NCBI RefSeq assembly: GCF_900107965.1
Contig: NZ_FNVU01000023.1
Span: 95,689-159,688 of the forward strand
Origin: Actinacidiphila yanglinensis
Lineage (GTDB): Bacteria; Actinomycetota; Actinomycetes; Streptomycetales; Streptomycetaceae
DNA length: 64,000 nt
Direction of reading: 5' to 3'
Part shown: positions 44,841 to 56,800 of the stretch, one piece after another
How positions within the stretch are numbered: position 1 is the stretch's first letter
Layout: every line of letters starts with the position of its first letter
Position numbers and translations under genes: made by a program
The notes under the pieces: generated by a model
Told to the model about the DNA's origin: nothing
Seen by the model: only the letters and a program-made list of their open reading frames with translations
Database searches by the model: none

Positions 44841-47800
44841 GATTCCGCAACGCTCCGCGCGGCGGCCTCGGGCGCCACCTGGGACTCGACTCCCCGGACG
44901 GCCGCGGTCCGTACCGCGGACTGCGGCGCGACCGCCACGGTCGGCGCTCCCTGGGGCACCGCCTGCGGCACGGCACCTGTCTCGGTCTCGCTCACGGTCA
45001 CCATCTCGCTCTCGGTGTCGGACGCGGTACCGGCCGCCGTGCCGGTCCGGGCGGGCTCCTCGGGCACCGTCCCGACGTCCATGTCGCCGAGGGCCCGCGT
45101 CCCGTGGGTGGTGCCGAGCACGTACCAGGGGACCTCGGCCTCGGACGGGGCGGGCGGCGTGGTGTCCAGGGCGCCCGACGGTTCCGCGGCGCTCGCGGTG
45201 CCCGAGGCGTTCGCGGGCCGGTGCTCCCCGGTGTGCGCAGAAGCGGGAGCCGGTTCGACGCCAGCGGGCGTCGAGGTGCCCGCACGGGGGTCCGCGGCGA
45301 CGGGCACGACCTCCCTCATGGTGATGTGGTAATCACCGTCCCGCTTGGTCTTCTTGGTGACCTGGAACCTCGTGCCGGGCGGGAACGCGACCTCGCTCTC
45401 CACTCCCCGGAACTCGGAGACGAGATCGATGCGCCGTCCGGTCCTGGACTCGATCGTGAAGAAGATGTTGCCGGGCCGGGTCACCCGGACCGCGTCGGTA
45501 CTGACGAACGACCTCTCCTCGACGGTCGCGCCCACCTTGTAGCGGGCCGCCACCGACTTGAGTCCGTCGCGCGTGTAGATCTCGATGGCGCGCGTGACCG
45601 TCCCCTCGTAGGGCGGCAGCGCGGCGAGCGCCGAGACCACGCCCTTGATGTGCGGGTCGTAGACCTGCAGATCGTCGGCGTCCCCGTCCCGCAGGGCCTT
45701 GTTGACCGCATCGAAGAACGCGTTGCCGGTGTACGCCAGGAGGGCGACCAGGTCCTCGTGGGGAATGTCCCTGAGCTCCTCGTGGGAGGCGGCGAGTTGC
45801 CGCGCCCGGGGCAGGTAGCGGTCGTAGGACCTGAACACGCGGGCGAACCGGGCGCGATCGGCCGCAGCGGAGCGGAAGGCGGGGTTCGCGTAGTAGCCGT
45901 CCGGCGCGAACGCCGTGACGCCGCTCTCCTCCGCGACCGCCGGCTGGCCGCGGAACAGCCGGGAGAAGAGGCCGCCGAGCGGGATCGACTCCGTCGCGGG
46001 TGCGACCTCTGCCCGGGCCCGCTGGTCCAGGGGGAAACCGGGGATGCCGTGCGTGGTCGGCAGGAAGGACACGGCGCCGTCCGGCGCCGATACGACGGTG
46101 CCCGCCTGGCCGTCCAGGAACACCACACCGCCCTCGTCCCGCACCACATTGAGCACATGGGCGACCGTGCGCCCGCGGACCACCACCATGCCGCGCTGTC
46201 CGGGGGCCGCCCGGCGCATCGCGTCGAGCACGACCGCCGGACCCGCCACCGGATACGGCTCCAGGTCCCGATAGCGGCCCAGGTAGATCGTCGCGCCGCT
46301 CTCGTCGCCCCCGTGCCCGAGTCCCTGCTCGCCCGCAAGCGACGGCGGCGCCTGGAACACCGCACCCTCCGGATCGGCCAACGACAGGTCCGTCGCGATC
46401 GCCGACAGCACGCAGTTCGTCAGGAAGTCACCACCCTCGCCCCGCAGCGGATTGACCTCCCCGATCCACGCGTACTCCTCCGACGATTCCCCCGCGGGGG
46501 ACGCCCCGATCGGACCCGCGAGCCGCATCCCCGGCTGCGGGACGCGCTCGCGGGCGATGAGCGCGGCGTCCACCGGGCCGAGGACGTGGACCCCGCCGGC
46601 GCCCGTGAGAGCGATGTCGCGATCGGCCCCGATGACGGCGAACGCCATCAACGCACGGTCGGGGCCGCCCTGCGAGGTGCGGGCAGCCGCGTACCAGCGT
46701 TCGGCGTCCTCCTCGCTGGTCGCGAAGGCGACGGACGGAGCGCTACCGGCACCGGTGGCCGGCGGCCGGACCACCACCTCGTCGTCGACCCGCGGCCCGG
46801 CGCCCCGGCCGGGTTCATCGTGGACACGGAACCCGACCACGCCTCCGTGGCGGAACCGGCTGACCACGGCGGCCACTTCGGACCGGACCACCCCGTGGTC
46901 GATCTGGTCGTTGCCGATGAAGACCTTTCCGCCCTCGTCGGTGGCGAACCAGTGGAAGTCGCCCCCGGCCACCATCTCGATCGGCTCGTGGCCGACCTCG
47001 ACGCGGGCCACCGTCCGCGGCCACCTGCCTCCCGTGTCCGGCCACTGCGCCAGCGCCGGCATGAGCGTGTCGGGGGCCGGCGCCGGCGCGGTCGCCTCCT
47101 GCGCGGTGGACGCGGGCGCGGCTGCCGGGAGCCGCAGGGTGCCGTAGTCCCGGCCGAGCCGGTACGACTCGGCCAGCGCGGCCGCCTCGCCACCGGACCG
47201 GTAGGCCGCCGCGATCAGCGTGGCGAAGGAAGCCAGCAGCTTCGCCTGCGCCCTCTGCACGGGGGTGAGCCCGCCCGATGCCAGCGGGCGCTGGTGGTCC
47301 ACCGAGACCCGGAACCTCGCCCAGTCCTGCGACTCCTCGACGAACTCCCGCGGATAGGTGGACCAGTGGCGGGAGTTCTCGTGGGCGAGCCAGGCACGGA
47401 TCTCCGTGGCTGCCAGCCGGTCCGCCGGCCGCAGCTCGGTCTCGGGCGACTCCGCCGTGGCCCACGAGCGGTCCGCGCCCTCCCGCAGGGTCCTCAGGAA
47501 GTCCGACGGCACCTTGTCACCGGTCACCGCCCGTAGGAACCCGCGGACGAAACCGGACTCGTTCAGGTTGCTGCCGAACGGCCGGTTGCCGTACTCCGCC
47601 GTGTTCTTCTCCAGCGCGTACCGGTAACCGGCCGCGACCTGCCGGGTGCCCGCCCGGTGGACCGCGAGGACCTCGTACCCCAGGTTGTGGACCAGTTCGG
47701 GATCGTCGAAGAACAGCGACCCCGGGTCGGAGTCGGTGAAGAGCCGGTCCGGCACGTCCTCCACCGGACCGAAGCGGAACCCGACCAGCGACTCCGCACC

Positions 47801-50800
47801 GGGCACCCGCACCGCCACCGACGGCCGGCCCGTGGCGTCCGCCATGACGACGACCTCGGCGTCCTCCCCCGGAACCGCGTCGCCACCCTGGCCGAACTCC
47901 CGCATGGGAGCGAGCAGCTCCTCGGCGACGATGTCCCGGTCGAACGCGAACTCCCGCGACCGCAGCGTGCCGTACTTCAGGCCCAGTTGCGTCGACAGCG
48001 CCCGGGCCTCCTCCTCGCCATTGCTGAGGAACTCGAGGGCGACCATCGAGTAGACGTGGTCCAGCAGCGCGAACTGCTCGCTCTGCAGCCCGGTCGGCTC
48101 ACCCGAGGTCAGCGGCCGCTGGTGGTCGATGGTGACCTGGTGTCCCGCCCAGTACTTGGCCCTCAGCGCCACATCGGAGGGATACCTCTCCAACTGCCGG
48201 ACGACGTCGAACGCGCGGGCCTCGTCGGCGGGCGTGAGACGGGTGACATGCGGGTTCTCCGCCCATTCCCGGTGGCTGCGCGAACGCAGCGCCTTGACCA
48301 GGCTGTTCGGGGCGACGACGGAACTCGTCGGCTCCAGCCCGGTCGCGGCCGCGACGAAGTTCACCGCGAAGACCACGCAGTTGTAGCGGACCAGATGGTA
48401 GGACGCCTCGACGTTGCTGACGGCGTAGAGGTAGCCGTCGGTCAGCTGGTCCGCGGTGATCCGGTACGTCGCCAGCACCTCGGCACGGTGGTCGAAGAAC
48501 ACGCCGCTCGCGTCGGCGCTGACGCCACCGGACACCGACCCCGTCATCATCCGCCAGTTCGACGCGTCCCTGCCCGGCCGGAACCCGAACACCACGGCCT
48601 GGTCCCGCCCCGGCACCCGGATTCCCAGGAAGGCGTGCCCGGAGTTGCCCAGGACGGCGCCCACCGGGTTGTCCGCACCCGGGTAGGAGAACAGCACGAG
48701 ATCGACGTCGGGCGACGTCCGGTCCCCGGCGTTCATGGCGTAGTCCTGGAGCGGCTTCATCTGGAGCAGGAACGCCTCGAACGCGTTCGTCGGCTCCTCT
48801 GCGTGCTGCCTCTCCACTCCCTCGTTCGCCAGGTCCAGCACCACGTCCTCGACGTCGTCCACCGGCTCCGCGGACTCCTGCGGACGCTCGTGGTCCCCCC
48901 GCTGCGCGTACCCGTCGTACTCCTCCTGCTCCTCGTACTCCTGGTACTGGGCCTCGTGCTCGTCGTGCTCGTCGTACGCCTCCTGCACCTGGGGGCTGAG
49001 CGGATCGGAGTCCTGGAAGTAGTAGTCGTCGAGGTCCTCCCCGTCCGACAGCTCCTCGGCCCCGCCCACCGGACCGCGGCGCAGATCCAGCTCGATCTGC
49101 GCCAGCAGCTCCTCGAGTTCGTCGCCCCCGTCGTCGGCCTGCGCGTCCTCGGCCGCCCCGAGCGGGATCGACTCCGTCGCGGGTGCGACCTCTGCCCGGG
49201 CGCGCTGGTCCAGGGGGAAACCGGGGATGCCGTGCGTGGTCGGCAGGAAGGACACGGCGCCGTCCGGCGCCGGGACGACGGTGCCCGCCTGGCCGTCCAG
49301 GAACACCACACCGCCCTCGTCCCGCACCACGTTGAGCACGTGGGCGACCGTGCGCCCGCGGACCACCACCATGCCGCGCTGTCCGGGCGCCGCCCGGCGC
49401 ATCGCGTCGAGCACGACCGCCGGACCCGCCACCGGATACGGCTCCAGGTCCCGGTAGCGGCCCAGGTAGATCGTCGCGCCCGACTCGTCGCCCCCGACGC
49501 CGTACCCCTGCTCACCCGCAAGCGACGGCGGCGCCTGGAACACCACACGCTCCGGATCGGCCAACGACAGGTCCGTCGCGATCGCCGACAACACGCAGTT
49601 CGTCAGGAAGTCACCACCCTCGCCCCGCAGCGGATTGACCTTCCCGATCCACGCGTACTCCTCCGACGGCTCGGCGGTCGCCCGGACCGGCTCCCCCACC
49701 GGGTCCTGGCCGGCCACCCGCTGCGCGCCTTCCTCGGCCGGGGCCGTCTCGGCGTGCCGCGGACCCGGGTGGAACCGTCCGACCTGGTCCTGGACGACGC
49801 GCGGGACGACCAGCAGGTCGTCCACGCCGGGGAACTCCTCGCCCGGCCGGAACCTCTCCCCGTGCACCTTGACGCGGTGCTCCGGGCCCGGGTGCGCGCC
49901 GGTGTGCGGCGCGCCGATCACCACCAGGTACCCGCTGGCGTCGGGCAACCCGCGCCGGTCGCGCCGCACCAGTCCGGCCGCATAGGTGTTCAGCGCCGCG
50001 GCCCGCCGGAAGCGGCGGTCGGCGCCGGCCCGGCGGCCGGTCTCCCGGGCCGGGTACCCGTCGACGCCCACCAGCCGCACGCCGTGCTGCCGAGCCGCCT
50101 GCAGGACCTCCCGCAGTCCGGTGCCCTCGGTGTTCGCGGCGCCCACGGCGCCGTCGTGGTGCCGGACGAGCGCTTCGAGCGCGGGCGACAGGGTGCCCGT
50201 CTCCAGGTAGTGGTTCAGGTGCGTCTGGTAGCTGTCCCCGCGGATACCTCCCAGGTAGACCGTCCGCACGCCCGCGTCCTTCAGCTCCGCCATGTGGGCG
50301 GCCAGCAGCCGCCAGGCAGCCGTTCCCGCCTGCTCCTCGCCGATCACCACGCCCTCGTGCTGGTCCAGCAGGCGCCGCAGCGCCTCCACTTCGGACGTTC
50401 CGTCGAGTGCCTCCGCCACCAGCTGCTCGCGGGCCCAGCGCGTGGTGGGCCCGCTGCGGAAGACCCGCAGCTCCTCCCGGGCGACCAGTCCCAGGATCCC
50501 GTCCCGCTCGTCCTGGAGCTTCCAGTAGGTTCCGCGCGTCAGCGAGTCCCGCCTGCCGAGACCCGTCAGCACCGCGTTCCGGCCGTCCGCCGTGCCGATC
50601 GGCCCGTTCTCCAGGATGCGCCCGGCGTTGCTCAGCCCCTGGTACAGGGCCGGGTCGGTCTCCGCCAGCGTCAGCGGGTCCGCCGCGACGTCCAGCCGCT
50701 CCTTGTGCAGGTCCTGGCGGGTGCGCTCCGGCAGCTTCTGCCAGGCCGCGGCCGTCAACTGGTTGAGCGTGCGGCCGTCCTTGCGGCTGCCGCGCGGCCC

Positions 50801-53800
50801 GCGGACCCGGATCGCGACCCCTTCAGGCGCGGTGTACAGCCGCCCCGCGACATTGTCGGCGGCCCAGACCAGGTGCTCGCCGACGAAGCCGGGCGAGCCG
50901 GGTACGGCGGACAGCGGCCAGGGCGAGGCCGGCACCGGCGACAGCTCGCCGCCCAGGAGTTCCTGCTCCTGGGCGAGCAGTTCCGGCAGGCCCGTCCCGA
51001 ACCACTCGCGCACGGCGGGGTGCAGCCGCTCCCGGGGACCGGGCAGCGGGTCGTGGTAGGCCGCGTACGTCTCCGGGAACCACTCGTCGGGGCTGGAGAA
51101 CTGGTAGTTGGACACGGCGTGCAGGTCCCGCTGCGCGCGCAGGTAGCTGACCCAGGTGCCGCCCGGGTCGACGTGGTGGACGCGCAGGCCGATGGTCAGG
51201 GTGGAGGCGCCGCCGTCGTCGAGCGTCCACGGTTGCGCGAGGGCCACGCGCACGAAGGCGGTGACGCGTTCCAGCCCGGCCCGCAGCCGCGCGTCGGCGC
51301 CCGGGAAGGTCTCGACGAGGTGCTCCAGCCGCTTGGGGTCGTCGCGCAGCACGTCGGGGACCAGTTCCCGGGCCAGCACGTCGACGAGCATCCGGCCCTG
51401 GTCGTCGAGGACTTCGGCCCGGTCGTCGATCTCCGCCATGCGCAGGACGTCGTCGGCCACCTCGTCGACCCGCCCGCCCTCCGGCGCGTAGATCTTCCAT
51501 CCGCCGAAGACGCTCTGCTGCAGCAGGGCCAGGGACCATGCGCGGTGGGCGATGACGGAGTGGCCGACCTCGTGCCGGATCGTCCACTCCAGCAGGTTGC
51601 CGTGGGCCAGGACGTCCGAGACCCCTGCCATGACGTTGCGGCCGCTGCCGGGCAGGCCGAGCCGTCCCGCCAGGGGGACACCGTCGTAGCCGGACAGTGC
51701 CGCCCGGTCCATCACGAAGCGCTGCGCGCGCGATCCGCGGTCGAGCTCGGAGTACGCCCAGGAGGGGACGAGGGCGGGCCGGACGATGCCGATGCCCCTG
51801 GTCTGCGGGTCGTACGCGCTGGCGCCGTCCCCGCTGCCGGTGCCCGGTTCGATGTACCGCAGGTCCGGGTTGTCGCGGACGTGCTCGGCCGGCAACGCGT
51901 CGAGCACGGCGTCGATGCGGTCGAGCACGGAGTGGCTGAAGTGGCCGGCGAACGTCCCCTTCGCGGGGCCGATCCGTACCCCGTGCTTCTCGCTGAGCTC
52001 CTTCTCGCGCGCGGCGGCGCCGGCGTTCCACAGCAGCCCGGCGGTGCCCCGCCCGCCGGTGCCCTTGGCGGCCAGGCGGCCCGCGGGCCGCGGCCCCGCC
52101 CTGCCCACCGTCCGGGGCAGGTGGGCGTCGTCGAGGTCCGGGCCGACGGTGCCGGCGTAGGTCCGGCGCGGCGCCAGACCGTGTTCGGCGCGGATCTTGT
52201 TCTCGGTGAACTCCAGGTCCGCGTACTCCCCGAAGCCGACCAGCTGTGCCTCGTCGACGGCCGCGGTCGGGTGCGACAGGCCGTTCAGGTTGCGGTAGGC
52301 GTGGATCAGTTCGTGCGCCAGCCCGATGAAGGGGGGACGCAGACCGTCGGCCGTCTCCCAGGCGTTGGGGTTGTACCGGACCAGGCTGAGCGTGCCCTTC
52401 CCGGACTGGGTGGCCCACTGCGAGTTGATCGGCTTGGTGACGTTGCCCGCGTGCGCCAGGAACTCGGCTCTCTTGCCGATCACCGTTCCGGCACCGGTCC
52501 GCTCGATCTTGACCTTCGCCTGCTGCCAGGCCGCCAGCTTCGACGTCGTCGCGGCGGCGGCGATCCTCTCGAGCAGGGCCCGGCCCGTCGGCTTGCTCGC
52601 CAGCCTCCTGAGGTCCTCCTGGACGGTCTCCAGGAACCGGGGATCGGTCCCGCTGTCCCAGCGGATGTGGATGCCGTCGGCGACCGACGCGGTGTCCACC
52701 GGGTGCCTGGCCGGCTCCGGCGGCAGCTCGACCGCCTTCGCCTTCTTCGTGGACTCGTGCAGGTCACGGCCGCCCGTGGCGGACTGCGGCGTGTCCCGCG
52801 TGTCCTGCGCTTCCTGGGTGCGGTCGGGCGCGTCCTGCGGGACGCGCATGTCGGTGGCCCCGTGCGGGTGGCCGGTGAACTCCCGCTGCGAGCGGAGGAA
52901 CCGGGCGACGTACTCGGCGCGCGGGCCGACGTCCAGGCCGGCGACGTCGGCACCGTAGGCCCGGACCACCTGGGCGTAGGCGTACGACACCTGGGCGGAC
53001 GTGACCTTCTCCCCGAGCTGGTCCCGGACGGCCTCGACCAGCTGCCTGCGGTCCACGATCTCCGCGACGGTGTTCCCGGCCGGGTCCTGCGCCGACACCC
53101 GCCAGCGGTGCGCCGGTTCGGGGTGCGGGCGCACCTCCTGCGCGGTGCCGTCCACCGTCTCGGCAAGGTGTGCGACGCCCTGGGGGCCGGCGTGCGCGAC
53201 CGTCAGGGGGACGTCGGCCTCGACCACCGGCGTCCCGGCGGTGTCCGCGCCGGCCGGGGCGGACCGCTCGTGGCGGATCCGGGCACCGACCGCTGCCGCC
53301 TGCTCGCCGGGGTCCAGCGCGGTGAACGGCCGGCCGTGCTCGGTCACCAGTTCCTGGAAGGCCCGGTCCACCGCGCGGTAGTGGGCTCCCCACGGCCTCT
53401 CGCCCGGTTGCTGCCGCAGCCACTCGTTCACCCCGCGCGTCAGCCTCAGCTGCTGCCGTACGACCTCGGCGACGAACCCGGCGCGCTGCCCGAGGTCCAC
53501 GCGGGTGATGCCGGCGCCGTACGTCCGGACGATCAGGTCGTAGGCGTGGAAGACCTGCGCCGGCGGGATCTCGGCCTGGTTCAACCGGCCCTGGACCGCG
53601 CGCAGCAGCTCCCGGCGGTCCACCGTCTCCGCGACGACGTGCTCGGCCCGCTCCTCCGGCGTCAGCCGCAGGAAGCCGCTCCCCCGCTGCCGCAGCATCT
53701 CCTGGTGGACCCGGTACACCTCGTGCCCGTCGGGATACAGGCCCGTGCGGCGCAGCAGCGGTGCGGTGGCGGCGTGCACCATCCTCCCGGCGGACAGCGC

Positions 53801-56800
53801 CAGGGAGTTGGCGACCTGGGCGGCCCTGGCCTCCGCCGGCAGGCCGGCGACGGCCGGGCGCTGCCGCACCAGCTCGTCGTAGGCGTGGTCGACCTGTGCC
53901 TGCGTGAACCAGTGCTCCGTGCGCTGCTCCCACTGGGCGCGGACCTGGTCGAGCTGCGGGCGAGCGGCCTGCTGCGGGCTGTGCACCGCCTCGACCGGTG
54001 CCTCGGCGGCCCGCCGGACGGCGTCCGCGATCATCTGCGGGACGTCGACCCCGGCCACCAGGTCCCTGGTGGCCTGCGCCTCCAGCAGGGAGGGCCGGCC
54101 CCGGACGATCCGCACGCCGACCGCCGCCGCCTGCTCCCCGGGGTCCAGCGCGGTGAACGGCTGCCCGTGCTCGGCCAGCAGCTCCTGGTACGCCTGGTCC
54201 ACCTGGCGGTGGCCGGTGCCCACGAGCCCGGTGTACGGCCGCTGCCGCAGCCACTCGTTCACCCCGCGCGTCAGCCTCAGCTGCTGCCTCAGGGCGCCGG
54301 CGACGGCCTCGGCCCGTACCTCCAGGCGCCACTGGGGGTACGACGACCCGGGCGTCCGCATGAACTGCTCGTGCACGGAGACCACGTGGGACGGATCGAC
54401 ATCCGTCTGGGGCAGCCGCGCCCGGACGTCGTCCCGCAGTTTCAGGCTGTCGGCGATCTCCCTGACGACTTCGTGGGCGCGCCGCTGCGGCGGCAACTGC
54501 AGGAACTCGTCGCCGTGCCGCTGGGCCAACTGCTGGTGGACGCCGTGGATCTGCCCGCTGTCGTAGTACTGCCACGTGACCTGCTGCAACGGCCCGGCAG
54601 CGGCCTCCACCACCTCCTTCGCGGAGAGCTTCAGCGCGCTCGCGACCTGGACGGCCTTCGCCCACACGGGCAGGTCGGCCACGGACGGGTGCCGCTGCAC
54701 CAGTTCCTCGTACGTCCGCTGGGCCTGCGTACGGGAGAAGGTGTAACCGTCCCCCGGGAGCTGCCGGTTGACCTCGGCGTACAGGTCCGCCGGACCGAAC
54801 GCGGTCGGCCGGGCCTCTTGCAGGGAGACCTGCTCCTGTCCCGGATCCCCGGCGAGCGCCGGAGCGGCGGGTTCCTGGACCGACGCGGCCGGAGCGGGCT
54901 CGTGTACGGGTGGGGCGGCGACCTCATGGACGGGCGCGACGACGACGGACTCCTGCGCGGGCGCGGCGGGCGCCGGTTCCTGGACGGACGCGAGGGCTGC
55001 CGGTTCGTGGACCTCCGCGACGGCGGCCTGCTCCTGGACAGCGGAGGGCATGCCGGAATCGTGCGCGCTCGCCGCCGTCTCCTGCGCGTGGGTCGTGGCG
55101 CCGGGGGCGCCGGCCATGTCCCGTTCCGCCTGCAGCTGCTCCTGTTCGCGGGGGGCGTGCTCGGTGACCGTCTCGACCTTGATCTCGATCGCGGGCCTGC
55201 CGACCGGGGCCCCGGTGGTCCCGGTGAAGGTCCTGGCGACGGTCCTGGCCACGGAGGCGGCCAGCGACTTGGCCGTGGTCAGGCCCGGCACGCGGTACGT
55301 GCGCGCCGGGGCGGTCGTGACCGACTGCTGCAGGTCCGCGGTGTGCTGCCGAGGCGGCTCGCCTGCTGCGCCGGTGCCGTGCGAAGCGGGAACCTCCCGC
55401 GGCGCCGTGCCGGAGTCGCCCGAAGTGCCGGGCCGCTGGGGCGTGGTGGGGTCGACGGGCGCGTCCTGCCCGCGGGAGGCGGTGTCGTCGGCGGTCGGAC
55501 CCTTCGGCGTGGCGGGCCCGGACGTGCCGGACTCCCCTGCCCCGTCGGCGCCGTGCCCGGACGGGCCGGACACCGGGCCGGCGTCACCGCGCCGCAGGTC
55601 GTCCAGGCGGCTCCGGTACGCGTCCGTGTCCTGGCGGCGCAGACCGTCCAGCCGGCTCTGGAAGCCGTCCTCGTGGTGCGACTCGTGGGCCAGCCAGGCG
55701 TCGCTGTGGTGTCCTTCGGGCGCGAGGATCTCGTCGAACCGGGTGATGTGCTCGGTGCGGAAGTCGTTGCCGAGCCTGCTGACGGTGTCCTCGTGCAACT
55801 GGCTGTCGAGGACGCTCTCGGGGTCGCCCACCAGCTGGTGGAACGTGTCGGCGGCCCCGTCGGCCACGTCCCGCAGGTCACCCTCGTGGCGGATCCGGTC
55901 GGGCAGTGTCGCGCGCAGTTGCTCGCGTATGCCGGACCACTCCCCCGAGGACGCCTCGGGCCGCACGCCGCCTTCCTGCGCCCGGTCGGCGTGGAGTTCG
56001 GCCACCGCGCGCACCTGCTTCAGGTAGCCGCCGATCAGCCGCTGCTCGCCGTTCTCGTGGAGGGCGGAGGTGGCCGGCTCGTCCTGGTGCTCTCCCAGGT
56101 GGAACTCGGCGTGCTGCTTCTCCGCCGCCACCTGCGCGTGGACGAAGTCGGTCTTCTCGACCTGGGCGTGGAACCGCTCGGCGAGGAGTTTGGTGCGCAG
56201 GATCCACTGCCGGCGCGGGCCCTGCCCGTCGCCGTTGGCGAACACCGCGTCGTGCCCGGCCCGGGCGACGAACACCTCGTCGTGCATGACCCGCAGGTCC
56301 CGCGCGAAGTCCAGCAGCACGGAGTCCACGACCTCCTGCGGCCGCGAGTCGTCCCAACCCCCGTTCCAGGCGAGGTCGTTGGACGCGTCCTCCACGGCGT
56401 TGCGGACGTCCTGCTCGCGGACCGCGAGGTGTTCGAGCTCGCGGGAGGCGTCGTGCAGGACCGCGTCGATGCGGCCCAGCGTCTCCGGGGTGAGCCCGTC
56501 CGCGCCGCCCGGGCCCCTGAGGGCGTCGTCGACGATGCCGTCGAGGTGCTCCTGCTTGTGGAGGTAGTAGTGCTCCAGGGCGTTGAAGTCGTGGGACTTG
56601 TCGCGGAAGAAGTCGATCGGCGCGTCCCCGGTCCCGCGCCCCGCGGACCCCCCGGCGAGGTGGCGGAAGGACTCGTCGTCCTGCGGGCGGCCGTAGATCT
56701 TGGCATCGTCCTTGACGAACGTGCCGGTGTGCGCGTCGTGGACGTGGTCCGTCGGCGCGTGCTCGAAGGCCGGCAGGTCGTCGGCGTGGCCGAACGGGTT

